Assembly: GCF_947496995.1 (NCBI RefSeq)
Contig: NZ_CANMFD010000005.1
Coordinates: forward strand, 62,001 to 126,000
Direction: 5' to 3'
DNA: 64,000 nt
Source of the DNA: an uncultured Roseibium sp.
GTDB lineage: Bacteria; Pseudomonadota; Alphaproteobacteria; Rhizobiales; Stappiaceae
Shown in pieces: positions 9,053 to 19,157 of this stretch (the stretch's first letter is position 1; every line of letters begins with the position of its first letter). Both the position numbers and the translations under genes were made by a program. The notes below the pieces were generated by a model. It saw only the letters and a program-made list of their open reading frames with translations, did no database searches and had not been told where the DNA came from.

Positions 9053-9685
9053 CTAGCGCTTCAGCAGAAAGACGGCCTGTTCGGCAACGATGTTCCAAAC
9101 CCACCAGGGGGCGTTGACCGGGATCTTGTTGCCCTTGCCGCTGAGGGCGACGGCCTTCTCGACCTTGGCATCCAGCTCGTGGCAGAGCGCGACGAAATCC
9201 CTGAGCGAACAGAAATGAATGTTCGGCGTATCGTACCATTCGTAGGGCAGATATTTGGTCACCGGCATGCTGCCGCGAAACAGGAGCTGTGCCCGGTTGC
9301 GCCAATGGGCGAAATTCGGGATCGAGACGATCACTTCCTTGCCGATGCGCAGAAGTTCACTCATCACCCGTTTCGGTTCGCGGGTCGCCTGCAGGGTCTG
9401 GCTGAGAATGACGACATCGAAAGCCCGGTCGGGATAGTCGGACAGATCCGTGTCCGCATCCCCCTGGATGACCGAAAGACCGCGTGCGACACAGCGGTTG
9501 ACGCCTTCCTGGGAAAGTTCGATGCCGCGTCCGTCCACCTGCCGCTCCCGGGCAAGCAGATCGAGCAGCGCACCGTCTTCCGACCCGATGTCGAGCACGC
9601 GGGCGCCTTGCGGCACCAGGGAAGCCACCACCTTGTGATCGCCGCGGATCTCGCCGGGTCCGGTCTTTATCGGGGACAGGTTCAT
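9053..9685 (-). CDS. metW: Methionine biosynthesis protein MetW
   Basis: A 210-residue methyltransferase-like protein ([40 protein letters not shown]) that works with MetX in homoserine acylation in many proteobacteria; its biochemical role is a partner of MetX, not a proven methyltransferase. Its start overlaps the metX stop by four bases, which supports translational coupling and joint function. Confidence 0.94.
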   Translation of the reverse strand: MNLSPIKTGPGEIRGDHKVVASLVPQGARVLDIGSEDGALLDLLARERQVDGRGIELSQEGVNRCVARGLSVIQGDADTDLSDYPDRAFDVVILSQTLQATREPKRVMSELLRIGKEVIVSIPNFAHWRNRAQLLFRGSMPVTKYLPYEWYDTPNIHFCSLRDFVALCHELDAKVEKAVALSGKGNKIPVNAPWWVWNIVAEQAVFLLKR

Positions 9686-10896
9686 GGCCGTGTCTCCACC
9701 TCTTCGCCCGGCGCCGGAAGACCTCGGGCGCGGGCCGCTCCGGTTATGAAGCCGCCGATGGTCTGAAACATTTCCGGCACGTCGAGAAGAAAGGAGTCGT
9801 GCCCGCGGTCGCTTTCGATCTCGACAAAGGAGACGTTCGCGGCGGCGGCGTTCAGGGCCTTGACGACCTGACGGCTCTCGGATGTCGGGAACAGCCAGTC
9901 GGACGTGAAAGACATGACGCAGAAACGGGTCCTGGTGTCCTTGAAGGCGTTCGCCAGCGATCCGCCGAATTCCTGGGCCAGATCGAAATAGTCCATGGCC
10001 CGGGTCACATAGAGATAGGAATTCGCGTCAAACCGGTCGACGAATGTCATTCCCTGATGACGCAGGTAGCTCTCGATCTGGAAATCGGCGTCGAACCCGA
10101 ATGTCAGGTGTTCCCGGTCCTGAAGGTTGCGGCCGAATTTCTGATGCAGGGACTCATCGGACATATAGGTGACGTGGGCAGCCATGCGCGCCACCGCGAG
10201 ACCCTTGGTCGGGCGGACGCCCTCTTGGATGTATCTGCCGGCGCGCCAGTCCGGGTCGGCCATGATCGCCTGGCGGCCGACCTCGTGAAAGGCGATGTTC
10301 TGGGAGGTATGGCGTGCGGCCGCGGCGATCGGAACGGCGGCAAAGACCCGTTCCGGATAGCTCACCGCCCATTGCAGCACCTGCATGCCGCCCATGGACC
10401 CGCCGATCACGGCGAACAGCGTGTCGATCTCCAGATAATCCAGCAGCCGGGCCTGGGCGCGGACCATGTCGCGGATCGTGACCACCGGAAGATCCAGTCC
10501 GTAAGGGGCACCGGTCTTCTGGTTCAGCGATGCCGGCCCGGTCGTGCCGAGGCAACCGCCCAGCACGTTGGCGCAGATGACGAAATAGTGGTTTGTGTCT
10601 ATCGGCCTGCCCGGACCGACCATGAGGCTCCACCAGCCGGGCTTGCCGGTCACCGGATTGGTCGAAGCGGCATACTGGTCGCCGGTGAGCGCATGGCAGA
10701 CCACGACGGCGTTGGTCTTGTCGGCGTTCAGCTCGCCATAGGTCTCGTAGGCAATCTGCCAGGGGCCGAGCCTGACACCCGAATCCAGTTCCAGCGCTTC
10801 GTCCGCCGAAAAGCGCACAAGCTTGCTGGAAGGTGTTTCGACTTCGCTCGCCTTGAGATCTTCGGTGGCAGCGGAATTGGCTTTGTCGGCGGACAT
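9682..10896 (-). CDS. metX: Homoserine O-acetyltransferase
   Basis: Transfers an acyl group from acyl-CoA to homoserine in methionine synthesis. The ATG at 10896 ([10 protein letters not shown]) gives 404 residues; an earlier TTG at 10950 is open but less likely. The alpha/beta hydrolase triad is visible: the nucleophile Ser in [13 protein letters not shown], Asp in [14 protein letters not shown] and His in [10 protein letters not shown]. The HALTGDQYA oxyanion region is intact. Acetyl rather than succinyl donor is inferred from the family name only. It is transcribed with metW. Confidence 0.95.
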   Translation of the reverse strand: MSADKANSAATEDLKASEVETPSSKLVRFSADEALELDSGVRLGPWQIAYETYGELNADKTNAVVVCHALTGDQYAASTNPVTGKPGWWSLMVGPGRPIDTNHYFVICANVLGGCLGTTGPASLNQKTGAPYGLDLPVVTIRDMVRAQARLLDYLEIDTLFAVIGGSMGGMQVLQWAVSYPERVFAAVPIAAAARHTSQNIAFHEVGRQAIMADPDWRAGRYIQEGVRPTKGLAVARMAAHVTYMSDESLHQKFGRNLQDREHLTFGFDADFQIESYLRHQGMTFVDRFDANSYLYVTRAMDYFDLAQEFGGSLANAFKDTRTRFCVMSFTSDWLFPTSESRQVVKALNAAAANVSFVEIESDRGHDSFLLDVPEMFQTIGGFITGAARARGLPAPGEEVETRP

Positions 10897-10987
10897 GTCT
10901 TCTTGAATCTGCTCTTTATCGTTCCGGGTGAGTTTCCTGACCGATTGCAAAGATCCGGGCCTGACGGGTGCGCCAGCCAGACTGGCG

Positions 10988-11016
10988 ACCTAGCCGCGCG
11001 AAGTCGCCGGAGTCAA
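10988..11016 (-). promoter_or_regulatory. Candidate promoter for metX-metW
   Basis: On the minus strand TTGACT (11011-11016) is followed after 17 bases by CTAGGT (10988-10993), about 90 bases ahead of the metX start. The -35 box is good and the -10 box weak, as is common in Alphaproteobacteria. Confidence 0.4.
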
Positions 11017-11093
11017 TGTTTTCTTTTGCGTTCCAACGATCACATGCCTATGACTATCCGCCGCTGAACTGAAAAAGAAGGCCGGAGCCTCAC

Positions 11094-11984
11094 ATGTCTC
11101 AATTGCCGGACAGCGGACTGGCGCTGGACGATCTTCGAACCCGGATCGATGCCATAGACGCGCGCATCCATGCCGCTTTGATGGAGCGCGCGCAAGCCGA
11201 ATCCGGGATCGCAGCCGCTTCTGTTTCCGCAGGCGGAACCGGTGCCCTGTTTCATCCCGAACGTGACGCGGACATGATGCGCCAGATGGTGGAACGGCAC
11301 GAGGGCGATCTGCCGCTGGTGACCGTGGAGCATCTGTGGCGCGACATTATCTGCGCATGCACCAATCTTCAGTCGCAGGCGGCCGTACATCTGGACGGCA
11401 GCGCCGAACTGATCGACATGCTGGATCTGGCCCGGTTCTACTTCGGATTTTCGGTCGAACTGGTTCCCGGCAGCGATGCGGTCGATGTCGTCGGTGCCGT
11501 CGCCGCCTCAAAGGGTGATCTGGGTCTTGTCGCGCTGACCGACCGGGCGGAGATGCCCTGGTGGCGGGAACTGGGCGAGGCCGGAGCCCTGGTGCGGGCG
11601 CGCCTTCCTTTCCTGGTCCTGGACGAAAGGCCTGCGGATCTTCCGGCGCTGGTCCTGGCTCAGGCGGACGGTCTGGTCGAGACAGCGGATATCGCCGTCT
11701 ACGACGCGCGCTGGACGGATCTTCTGCCCGGCAAGCTGATGGACCAGGGTATCGAGGTGTTGAGCTTCTTCCGCTCCGCCAGTGGCGTCGATGCGCTGAT
11801 CGCGATCTCGGCCGATGTGCCGGAAGAAGATGTTATCAAGGCCTGCGCCGCGGCGGGGGCCGAACCTGAAGTCTTGAGACGTGTGGGCGGATACGCCGCG
11901 CCGATCGACGGCAACGGCGATCCGGACGAAACATTCGAGCCGGAAGATGATGCCGGACTAGTGAAAGAGGGCGTTCTGGAATGA
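11094..11984 (+). CDS. Chorismate mutase with degenerate prephenate-dehydratase-like tail
   Basis: Residues about 8-100 are an AroQ-class chorismate mutase helix bundle ([19 protein letters not shown], then the second helix with [10 protein letters not shown] and LWRDIICA), making prephenate from chorismate. The remaining 190 residues resemble the layout of the bifunctional P-protein: a periplasmic-binding-like segment ([20 protein letters not shown]) and an ACT-like end ([27 protein letters not shown]). The TRF motif needed for dehydratase activity is not seen. It overlaps hisC by four bases and heads a tyrosine/phenylalanine operon. The tail assignment is inference. Confidence 0.85.
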   Translation: MSQLPDSGLALDDLRTRIDAIDARIHAALMERAQAESGIAAASVSAGGTGALFHPERDADMMRQMVERHEGDLPLVTVEHLWRDIICACTNLQSQAAVHLDGSAELIDMLDLARFYFGFSVELVPGSDAVDVVGAVAASKGDLGLVALTDRAEMPWWRELGEAGALVRARLPFLVLDERPADLPALVLAQADGLVETADIAVYDARWTDLLPGKLMDQGIEVLSFFRSASGVDALIAISADVPEEDVIKACAAAGAEPEVLRRVGGYAAPIDGNGDPDETFEPEDDAGLVKEGVLE

Positions 11985-13117
11985 ACGACATGGCAACAGT
12001 GAAACAAGCCGGAGAAACGGCGACACGGCGTCCCCGGCCGAGAGCTGGCGTGCTGGATATTGCGGCATATGTGCCTGGGAAATCCAAGGGTTCGCACGGC
12101 AAAACCGTGCACAAGCTTTCCTCCAACGAGACACCCCTTGGTTTCAGTGCAGCCGCCAGGGCGGCTCTTGAGGATGTTGCGCGGCATCTGGAACTCTACC
12201 CGGATGGGTCCGCGTCCGAATTGCGCGCCGCGATTGGCGAAGTCTACGGGCTTAATCCGGAGCGTATCATCTGCGGCGCCGGATCGGATGAAGTGCTGAG
12301 CATGCTCGCCTATGCCTATCTGGGGCCGGGCGATGAGGCGATTTATTGCGAACACGGCTTTCTGGTTTACGACATTGCCATTCGGGCCGCGGGAGCGACC
12401 CCCGTGGTTGCCCCGGAAACCGACCTGACCACGGATGTCGACGCGATCCTTGCCCGGGTGACGGACAAGACGCGTATGGTGTTCATCGCCAACCCGAACA
12501 ATCCCACCGGGACCTATCTGCCTTTCTCGGAAGTCCGGCGCCTGCATGAAGGCCTGCCGGCCGATGTCCTGCTGGTGCTGGATGCCGCCTATGGCGAGTA
12601 TGTCCGCCGCAACGACTATGAAAGCGGGATCGAACTTGCCGCGACCGCCGACAACGTCTTCATGACCCGAACCTTTTCGAAGATCTACGGCCTTGCCAAC
12701 CTGCGCCTCGGCTGGGGTTTCGGCCCGGCGCATGTCATCGACGCTCTCAATCGCATCCGGGGGCCGTTCAATGTCTCCGGCGTGGCTATAGCTGCGGGTA
12801 TTGCGGCTGTCAGGGATCGTGAGTTTGTGGAGCTGTCCGTCGATCACAACGAAAAATGGCTTCCCTGGCTGACGTCGGAGCTGGAGGCACTCGGTCTGAC
12901 GGTTACTCCAAGTGTCGGCAATTTCGTGCTGATCCACTTTCCGGATGAAGACGGCAAGCGGGCGGTGGACGCGGATGGCTATCTCCTGGAGCGCGGCTGC
13001 GTGTTGCGTCTTGTCGGAAACTACGGCCTGCCGAACGCGCTGCGCATGTCCGTCGGCTCGGAAGACGCCAACCGGACGGTCGTTGCGCATCTGAAAGACT
13101 TCCTGGGATCAGCCTGA
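11981..13117 (+). CDS. hisC: Histidinol-phosphate / aromatic aminotransferase
   Basis: A fold-type I PLP aminotransferase of the HisC family, 378 residues, with the Schiff-base lysine at Lys234 in [15 protein letters not shown] and the NPNNPTGTY motif that contacts the cofactor. Position between chorismate mutase and a prephenate dehydrogenase points to a role on prephenate, arogenate or the aromatic keto acids, alone or in addition to histidinol phosphate. It is translationally coupled to the mutase and lies 17 bases before tyrC. Confidence 0.92.
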   Translation: MNDMATVKQAGETATRRPRPRAGVLDIAAYVPGKSKGSHGKTVHKLSSNETPLGFSAAARAALEDVARHLELYPDGSASELRAAIGEVYGLNPERIICGAGSDEVLSMLAYAYLGPGDEAIYCEHGFLVYDIAIRAAGATPVVAPETDLTTDVDAILARVTDKTRMVFIANPNNPTGTYLPFSEVRRLHEGLPADVLLVLDAAYGEYVRRNDYESGIELAATADNVFMTRTFSKIYGLANLRLGWGFGPAHVIDALNRIRGPFNVSGVAIAAGIAAVRDREFVELSVDHNEKWLPWLTSELEALGLTVTPSVGNFVLIHFPDEDGKRAVDADGYLLERGCVLRLVGNYGLPNALRMSVGSEDANRTVVAHLKDFLGSA

Positions 13118-13134
13118 AAGCAATACGAGACACA

Positions 13135-14058
13135 ATGACCGGTACTCCCCTTTTTGAACGCATGGCCCTGATCGGGATCGGCCTGATCGGGTCTTCTCTC
13201 GCGCTGGCCGCCCGCGAGCGTGGCCTGGTCGGGGAAATAGCGATCTCCACACGGTCGCCGGACACCTTGAGACGGGCCGAGGAACTGAACCTCGGGGACA
13301 TCTATTGTCTGGACGCTGCCGTCGCGGTGGAAGGCGCCGATCTGGTTATCCTGTGCGTGCCGGTGGGAGCGAATGAAGCCGTTGCGAAATGGATCGCGCC
13401 GGCCCTGAAGAAGGGCGCCATCCTGACGGACGTCGGCTCGACCAAGGGGTCGGTGATGGAGCAGGTCAGCCCGCATGTGCCCGATGGTGTGCATTTTATT
13501 CCCGGGCACCCGATCGCCGGAACGGAACAATCCGGTCCGGATGCCGGGTTTGCAACGCTGTTCGATCAACGCTGGTGCATCCTGACCCCTCCAGCGGGCG
13601 TGAATGAGCAGGCGCTGGAGAAGCTGGCGGCCTTCTGGCGCGGATGTGGCTCCGATGTCGACCAGATGGACGCCAAGCACCACGATCTGGTACTGGCCAT
13701 CGTCTCGCATCTTCCGCATCTGATCGCCTACAACATCGTCGGCACGGCCGATGATCTGGAAACCGTCACCAAGTCGGAAGTGATCAAGTATTCCGCGTCG
13801 GGCTTTCGTGACTTTACCCGTCTGGCGGCTTCCGACCCGACCATGTGGCGCGACGTCTGCCTGAACAACAAGGACGCGATCCTGGAGATGCTGTCGCGGT
13901 TCTCCGAGGACCTGTCCGCCATGCAGAGGGCCATCCGCTGGGGCGACGGCGAGATGCTGTTCGATCTCTTCACCCGCACCCGGGGCATCCGCCGGTCGAT
14001 CATCGAGGCTGGTCAGGAAACCGACGCGCCGGACTTCGGGCGGCACGCGAAGGACTGA
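13135..14058 (+). CDS. tyrC: Prephenate/arogenate dehydrogenase
   Basis: Oxidative decarboxylase leading to hydroxyphenylpyruvate or tyrosine. The N-terminal Rossmann domain has GIGLIGSSLALAARERG, and the conserved substrate-site elements TDVGSTKGSV, FIPGHPIAGTEQSG and HHDLVLAIVSHLPHL are present. The 307-residue, single-domain form without a mutase or ACT domain is the TyrC/cyclohexadienyl type. It ends the operon; a palindromic repeat lies downstream. Confidence 0.93.
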   Translation: MTGTPLFERMALIGIGLIGSSLALAARERGLVGEIAISTRSPDTLRRAEELNLGDIYCLDAAVAVEGADLVILCVPVGANEAVAKWIAPALKKGAILTDVGSTKGSVMEQVSPHVPDGVHFIPGHPIAGTEQSGPDAGFATLFDQRWCILTPPAGVNEQALEKLAAFWRGCGSDVDQMDAKHHDLVLAIVSHLPHLIAYNIVGTADDLETVTKSEVIKYSASGFRDFTRLAASDPTMWRDVCLNNKDAILEMLSRFSEDLSAMQRAIRWGDGEMLFDLFTRTRGIRRSIIEAGQETDAPDFGRHAKD

Positions 14059-14099
14059 CCGACGGTTGGTCGAGATGCTGACAGAGTCGTGGCTTTACC

Positions 14100-14233
14100 G
14101 TCGTCATCCCGGCCAAGCGAAGCGCGAGCCGGGACCGGTGAGCCGTAAGGCCTGATAGAGCCGAGGCTTTTCTATTGAATATCCTTGGCTCACCGATCCC
14201 GGATCTTCGCTACGCTGCGTCCGGGAGGACGAC
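14100..14233. repeat. Long imperfect palindromic repeat, family B copy 1
   Basis: Two arms of about 45 bases (14100-14144, beginning GTCGTCATCCCGGCC, and 14187-14233, ending TCCGGGAGGACGAC) are imperfect reverse complements around a less ordered centre. Related arms recur at 53662-53847. It lies between the convergent tyrC and ispA genes and may act as a bidirectional terminator. Confidence 0.75.
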
Positions 14234-14267
14234 CTGAAGGGGTGTCAGCAGGCTGGCTGACCTAAGG

Positions 14268-15173
14268 TCAGTTCGTGCGGCTGACGATGAATTCGGCGAT
14301 GGCCGTCAGGGTCTGTGCCTTTGCGCCATAGGGCTTCAGCAGGGTTTCGGCTTCCTGCAGCAGACGGCCGAGTTCCTGGCGTGTTTTTTCCGCTCCCCAC
14401 AGCCCGACCAGCGTCGCCTTGCCCGCTTCGGCGTCCTTGCCGGTTGCCTTGCCCGTTGCTTCCGGGCTTGCCTCGACATCGAGCAGATCGTCGGCCAGCT
14501 GGAATGCCAGCCCGATGACTTCGCCAAAGCGTGTCAGGCGATCGATATCTACGGGTGGTGCGCCCGCCAGCAGACCACCCGCGCGGCAGGCATAACGCAA
14601 CAGCGCGCCGGTTTTCATCGATTGCAGTTGGCGGATCTCCGCGTCGGTCCGCTGTCTGTGCTCCGATTCCAGATCGAGCATCTGTCCGCCGGCCATGCCG
14701 CCGATGCCGGCGGCGCGCGCCAGGTCGCGGGAGAGGCGCAGACGGATCGCGGCATCGGAGTGCACGGCGTCATCGGCGATCACGTCGAAGGCGAGCGTCA
14801 GCAGCGCGTCCCCGGCCAGAATGGCGGCCGCCTCGTCGAAGGCCTTGTGCACCGTCGGCTGGCCGCGGCGCAGGTCGTCGTCGTCCATTGCGGGCAGGTC
14901 GTCATGCACCAGCGAATAACAATGGATGAGTTCCAGGGCACAGGCAGCCTTGAGCACACCGTCATCTTCGCGGCCGAACAGTCCTGCCGTTTCCCATACG
15001 AGGATCGGACGCAGGCGTTTGCCGCCGTTGAGAGCGCCATGGCGCATTGCCGCCATCAGTTTCCGCGGGCGGGTGGTTTCCCCATCGGAGGCGGCATCGC
15101 TCAAAATGCGATCCAGAACCGTCTCGATACGTTCGGCCCGCGTTGCCAGATGCTGTTTCAGGTCAAATGTCAC
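14268..15173 (-). CDS. ispA: Farnesyl diphosphate synthase (polyprenyl synthetase)
   Basis: Condenses DMAPP/IPP to geranyl and farnesyl diphosphate. A GTG at 15173 with GGAG 7 bases upstream gives 301 residues (VTFDLKQHLATRAERIE); no ATG lies near the expected start. The first aspartate-rich motif is DDLPAMDDDDLRRG, with the two-residue insertion typical of bacterial short-chain enzymes, and the second is QLADDLLDVE. The KTGALLRYACRAGG segment is also family-typical. It stands alone and is divergent from cfa. Confidence 0.93.
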   Translation of the reverse strand: MTFDLKQHLATRAERIETVLDRILSDAASDGETTRPRKLMAAMRHGALNGGKRLRPILVWETAGLFGREDDGVLKAACALELIHCYSLVHDDLPAMDDDDLRRGQPTVHKAFDEAAAILAGDALLTLAFDVIADDAVHSDAAIRLRLSRDLARAAGIGGMAGGQMLDLESEHRQRTDAEIRQLQSMKTGALLRYACRAGGLLAGAPPVDIDRLTRFGEVIGLAFQLADDLLDVEASPEATGKATGKDAEAGKATLVGLWGAEKTRQELGRLLQEAETLLKPYGAKAQTLTAIAEFIVSRTN

Positions 15174-15322
15174 CAATGTGCTCCAGGACGTCGATCGATA
15201 ACTGTTGCAAGGACCGGGTTTCCCTGAGACCAATTGCCTGTATCGTCAAGACTCGAATTTGAAAAAGACCGTTTGATTGTCCGTTTGACGCCTGGAAACC
15301 ACTCTGTTTGGAGAATTTTCTC

Positions 15323-16543
15323 ATGAAATTGCTGTCGAGCCTGCTGCGATCCTTCATCAAGCGTGGGCGAATGCGCGTGATCGACGTTGCCGGGACTGTG
15401 CATGAATTCGGGTCCGGCGAAGACGGGCCGACGGTCACGATCCGCCTGCATGACAAGGCGCTCTACAGATCGTTGTTCCTGAACCCTGAGCTGGCGGCCG
15501 GTGAAGCCTATATGGACGGCACGCTGACCATGGAGGAAGGCTCCACCTGCTACGACTTCATGTTCCTGTTTTCCATCAACAGGGCACCGCTCGGAGCCAA
15601 TCCGGTTCAGGGACTGCTGCGCAAGGGCTGGAAGCTCTTCAGACGACATCAGCAGAAGAACAACGTGGAGCGGGCGAAGTCCCAGGCACGCCATCACTAT
15701 GATCTGTCGACGGAGCTCTACAGGCTGTTCCTGGACGACGGACTGAACTACTCCTGCGCCTATTACCGGGACCCGGACGAGCCGCTGGAATCGGCCCAGG
15801 CGGCGAAACTGAACCATCTCGTCGCCAAGCTCGATCTCAAGCCGGGCATGGAGGTGCTGGAGATCGGCGGCGGCTGGGGATCCCTGGCAATCCGCATGGC
15901 CGAGGCAGGGGCGCGGGTCACCTCCCTGAACGTGTCTCCCGAGCAGATGAAAATCGCCGAGGAGCGCGTCCGGGCTGCCGGCCTTGAGGACCGTGTCACA
16001 TTCGTGCTGAAGGACTACAGGGAATTCAACGGCCAGTTCGACCGGATCGTTTCGGTCGGCATGATGGAACACGTGGGCATCGGTCATCTGGACGCCTATT
16101 TCGGCCAGATCCGCAGCTGTCTGACGCAGAAGGGCTATGCGGTCGTGCATTCCATCGGGCGCATGACGCCGCCGGGAACCACAGGTCCCTTTATCCGCAA
16201 ACATATTTTTCCCGGGGGCTATGTGCCGGCCCTGTCGGAAGTCTTTGCATCGACCGAGCGGCTTGGACTATGGGTCTGCGATGCGGAGATCCTGCGGCTG
16301 CACTACTATTACACCATTCGCGACTGGCGCCGGCGTTTCGAGGAAAACCGCGCGGCGGCCGCGGACCTCTACGATGAAACCTTCTGCAGGATGTGGGAGT
16401 TTTACCTCTGTGCGGTCGAATTGGGTTTCCTGCACGGATCCAATATGGTCTTCCAGCTTCTGCTGTCAAAAGAACGCGATGCCGTGCCGATTGTCCGGGA
16501 TTTCATCGTCGACAACGAACGGGAACTGAATGGCGAAGGTTAA
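15323..16543 (+). CDS. cfa: Cyclopropane-fatty-acyl-phospholipid synthase family protein
   Basis: Methylates unsaturated acyl chains of membrane phospholipids using SAM. The ATG at 15323 has GGAG 9 bases upstream and gives 406 residues. The N-terminal lipid-binding domain is followed by HHYDLSTELYRLFLDDGLNYSCAYY, the SAM site VLEIGGGWGSLAIRMAE, and VGMMEHVG, all signature Cfa/mycolic-acid-cyclase motifs. It overlaps the next gene, mtgA, by 14 bases. Confidence 0.93.
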   Translation: MKLLSSLLRSFIKRGRMRVIDVAGTVHEFGSGEDGPTVTIRLHDKALYRSLFLNPELAAGEAYMDGTLTMEEGSTCYDFMFLFSINRAPLGANPVQGLLRKGWKLFRRHQQKNNVERAKSQARHHYDLSTELYRLFLDDGLNYSCAYYRDPDEPLESAQAAKLNHLVAKLDLKPGMEVLEIGGGWGSLAIRMAEAGARVTSLNVSPEQMKIAEERVRAAGLEDRVTFVLKDYREFNGQFDRIVSVGMMEHVGIGHLDAYFGQIRSCLTQKGYAVVHSIGRMTPPGTTGPFIRKHIFPGGYVPALSEVFASTERLGLWVCDAEILRLHYYYTIRDWRRRFEENRAAAADLYDETFCRMWEFYLCAVELGFLHGSNMVFQLLLSKERDAVPIVRDFIVDNERELNGEG

Positions 16544-17273
16544 GCCGGCAAGAGGCGGAGCATCGGGGGCGGGCGGAACATCCGGGCGCAATCGCAGTCT
16601 TTGGAAATCCATCCGCATCCGGATCTTCCAGATACTGCTGGTTCTGATTCTGCTGCCGCCGGTGCTGACGGTGATCTATTCGGTGGTGCCGCCGGTGAGC
16701 ACGCTGATGATCGGCCGTTATGTGCAGTTTCTCTGGGTCGATCGGCAATGGGTGCCTCTCGACCAGATTTCGCCCAACCTGATCAAATCCGTGATTACCT
16801 CCGAGGACAGCGGCTTTTGTGAAAATCACGGCGTGGAATGGGATGCCCTGCAGGATCAGGTCGAGGCCCTGAGCGAGGGAGAAAAGCCGCGTGGCGCCAG
16901 CACGCTTACCATGCAGACCGCGAAAAACCTGTTTCTCTGGGGTGACCGCTCCTATTTCCGCAAGGCTCTGGAATTGCCGCTGGCGTTGATGATCAATGCC
17001 ATTCTCTCCAAGAAACGAGTCCTGGAAATCTATCTGAACATCGCCGAATGGGGCGAAGGTGTTTTTGGAGCTGAAGCCGCCGCCCAGGCCTGGTTCGGCA
17101 AACCGGCGAAGGATCTCACGCGGGTGGAGGCGGCCCGGCTCGCCACGGCGCTCCCCAATCCGCTTGCCCGCAATTCGGCAAAGCCGGCGCCCGGGCACCG
17201 GCGGCTGGCCGCGACCAATCTTGCCAGAGTCAATGCGGCAGGGTCGATTTTCGGGTGCGTTCTGGAGAAATAA
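16530..17273 (+). CDS. mtgA: Monofunctional peptidoglycan transglycosylase
   Basis: A membrane-anchored glycosyltransferase-51 protein of 247 residues that polymerises lipid II. A Gly/Arg-rich cytoplasmic stub precedes one membrane helix (FQILLVLILLPPVLTVIYSV). The GT51 motifs follow in order: SEDSGFCENHG with the catalytic Glu, GASTLTMQTAKNLFLW, and KKRVLEIYLNIAEWG. No transpeptidase domain is present, which defines the monofunctional class. The start lies inside the end of cfa in another frame, so the two genes are likely co-expressed. Confidence 0.95.
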   Translation: MAKVKPARGGASGAGGTSGRNRSLWKSIRIRIFQILLVLILLPPVLTVIYSVVPPVSTLMIGRYVQFLWVDRQWVPLDQISPNLIKSVITSEDSGFCENHGVEWDALQDQVEALSEGEKPRGASTLTMQTAKNLFLWGDRSYFRKALELPLALMINAILSKKRVLEIYLNIAEWGEGVFGAEAAAQAWFGKPAKDLTRVEAARLATALPNPLARNSAKPAPGHRRLAATNLARVNAAGSIFGCVLEK

Positions 17274-17337
17274 GACAAAGGTTTTGCCGCTTGAAACGGC
17301 TTGTTTGCTTGGGAAAAAGAATTTTTTGTCTTTGGGG

Positions 17338-17366
17338 TGGCAAAACACCGGCGTTGCCTGTATAAC
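17338..17366 (+). promoter_or_regulatory. Candidate promoter for rpmF
   Basis: TGGCAA (17338-17343), 17 bases, then TATAAC (17361-17366), about 87 bases before the rpmF start. The -10 box is good and the -35 box is weak. Confidence 0.4.
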
Positions 17367-17452
17367 GCCGCCCATTCCAACACGTTGCGTGCTACCACGC
17401 CCCGGGCAACCCGGTCCGGGCCGCGCGGTTATGGACCACGGAGAAAAACAAA

Positions 17453-17638
17453 ATGGCCGTTCCAAAGAGAAAAACGTCGCGTTCCAAGCGCGGTTTTCGT
17501 CGTTCCACGGACGCCCTGAAGCAGCCGACTTACGTCGAGGACAAGGATTCGGGCGAACTTCGCCGTCCGCATCACGTTGACCTGAAGACCGGCATGTACC
17601 GGGGCCGTCAGATCCTGACTGCGAAAGAAGAGGCGTAA
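17453..17638 (+). CDS. rpmF: 50S ribosomal protein L32
   Basis: A 61-residue basic protein beginning [18 protein letters not shown], diagnostic for bacterial L32. It lacks the four zinc-binding cysteines found in some L32 proteins, as is normal in Alphaproteobacteria. It has its own candidate promoter and a downstream hairpin with a T-run. Confidence 0.98.
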   Translation: MAVPKRKTSRSKRGFRRSTDALKQPTYVEDKDSGELRRPHHVDLKTGMYRGRQILTAKEEA

Positions 17639-17685
17639 AGCCCCGACTTTTTCGATCCGGATCGCCGCATGGCACAACAGGATTG

Positions 17686-17716
17686 AGGCTGGCTTGCATG
17701 ACAGGCCGGCCTTTTT
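17686..17716 (+). terminator. Intrinsic terminator after rpmF
   Basis: AGGCTGGC at 17686-17693 pairs with GCCGGCCT at 17705-17712 (one G-U pair in RNA) across an 11-base loop, followed by a short T-run. It lies 48 bases after the rpmF stop. Confidence 0.6.
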
Positions 17717-17849
17717 CTTGTGCGGAGTTCCTTAGGACGAACGTTCTCTGCAGTCCTGGAATGACAGAACGTCTTGAATTGGCCCTCAAGATCGTGTCAG
17801 CTCCCGGCATTCCGCCCAATCGGGGTTCATTCATTCCGGGAGCCGCAGC

Positions 17850-18272
17850 ATGCGTCTTTTCTCCGCCATTCCTTTCACGCTGTTCGCGCTTCTGATCTAC
17901 AACGGGTTCGCCTTCACGGCGGGGGCGGCCGATCCTGCCTTCTGGGCCCGGCCCGTGATCAATATCGGGATGGTCTCCGGCGCGACTTTCGAGCTTCTGG
18001 CCAGCGACCTGCTTATTACCGCCGGCCTGTTCTTTCTGTTCATAGAAATTCTGAAAGCCACGCGCATCGGCACGACCGCGCTGCTCGACCACATGTTCTC
18101 GGTTCTGGTTTTTGTCGCCTACCTGGTGGAGTTTCTGGTGGTGCAGGAGGCCGCGACATCCGTATTCTTCATCCTGATGGCGATTGCCCTGATCGATGTG
18201 ATCGCCGGCTTTTCCATCTCCATCACCGGCGCCCGCCGGGACGTGTCCTTTGGACACGGCGAGATGCATTAG
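17850..18272 (+). CDS. Hypothetical four-helix membrane protein
   Basis: The 140-residue product has about four hydrophobic segments (around residues 5-25, 40-62, 78-98 and 103-123), a very small amount of loop, and a short polar tail ending in HGEMH. I do not recognise a named family. The stop codon TAG is the first three bases of TAGAGCATGTC, the edge motif of the family A repeat. It is convergent with yciB. Confidence 0.7.
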   Translation: MRLFSAIPFTLFALLIYNGFAFTAGAADPAFWARPVINIGMVSGATFELLASDLLITAGLFFLFIEILKATRIGTTALLDHMFSVLVFVAYLVEFLVVQEAATSVFFILMAIALIDVIAGFSISITGARRDVSFGHGEMH

Positions 18273-18320
18273 AGCATGTCACTGATACTCAGCTGAAAAA
18301 CTCTACCGGAAACGGCTGCT

Positions 18321-18962
18321 TCAAGCGTCGCCGGGCTTGTCCGGGAGCGCGTACTTCTGAATCAGCGGCAGTTGGGTCAGGGTGAAGAGAAGGGTGATCG
18401 GCAGGATGCCGAAGACCTTGAAACTGACCCAGAAATCGGTCGAGAAGCTGCGCCAGACAATCTCATTGATCGCGGCCAGCACGAAAAAGAACACACCCCA
18501 GCGGAATGTCAGCTTGCGCCAGCCCTCGTCGGTCAGCTGGAAGGCGCTGTCGAAGACATAACCGAGCAGGGCCTTGCCGAACAGCAGGCCGCCCAGGAGT
18601 ATGGTGCCGAACAGGCAGTTGACGATGGTCGGCTTCAGCTTGATGAACAGGTCATCGTGGAGCCAGAGCGTCAGGGCGCCGAAGACCAGCACGACGACGC
18701 CGGACACCAGCGGCATGATCGGCAGGCGCCGGGTCAACACCAACGAGACGACAAGCGAAATGGCGATGGCCACCATGAAGGCGGCTGTTGCCAGGAAGAT
18801 CGGCTTGCCGACCGCTTGCAGCACGGGAAACGCGGCCGCGATCTGCTCGCCCCTGGCATTGAACAGGAAGAATACTCCGAGCGGACCGAGCTCCAGCGCC
18901 AGCTTCAGAAGCGGCGACATTTCCTTGCGGGTCGGGTCGTTCGGGCCGTGTTCGAATTCCAT
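18321..18962 (-). CDS. yciB: Inner-membrane septation protein A / YciB family
   Basis: A 213-residue polytopic inner-membrane protein. The signature [20 protein letters not shown] at the N-terminus and the C-terminal [32 protein letters not shown] are typical of YciB/IspZ, which affects septation and envelope integrity in enterobacteria. In Hyphomicrobiales it usually lies near ftsY; here it is separated from ftsY by about 14 kb. Confidence 0.92.
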   Translation of the reverse strand: MEFEHGPNDPTRKEMSPLLKLALELGPLGVFFLFNARGEQIAAAFPVLQAVGKPIFLATAAFMVAIAISLVVSLVLTRRLPIMPLVSGVVVLVFGALTLWLHDDLFIKLKPTIVNCLFGTILLGGLLFGKALLGYVFDSAFQLTDEGWRKLTFRWGVFFFVLAAINEIVWRSFSTDFWVSFKVFGILPITLLFTLTQLPLIQKYALPDKPGDA

Positions 18963-19109
18963 CTTGGTGTCTCATCCCGTTACTGGATTTCACTGCACCG
19001 GACATAGGTGATGCCATGTGCCGGGGTCAAGCTTTGCGGCCCGGGTTTGGGCAGGAGCCGGGCAGGCTGCCCGGCTTTTCACGAATGCTACCGGTGCTGC
19101 CGCTCATAA

Positions 19110-19135
19110 AAAAGGCGCCCGAGGGGGCGCCTTTT
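19110..19135 (-). terminator. Intrinsic terminator after phaB
   Basis: AAAAGGCGCC at 19110-19119 pairs perfectly with GGCGCCTTTT at 19126-19135. Read on the minus strand it is a strong GC hairpin followed by six Ts, 23 bases beyond the phaB stop. Confidence 0.85.
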
Positions 19136-19157
19136 CGAAATCTGTTTCCGCAGCCGT

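Noticed and set aside
10897-11093. SAM-II riboswitch ahead of metX
   Set aside because: This is a usual place for one in Alphaproteobacteria, but the conserved loop blocks of SAM-II were not found in the minus-strand leader.
16503-18269. A 588-codon minus-strand frame over mtgA and rpmF
   Set aside because: It lies antisense to ribosomal protein L32 and MtgA and has no recognisable domain.
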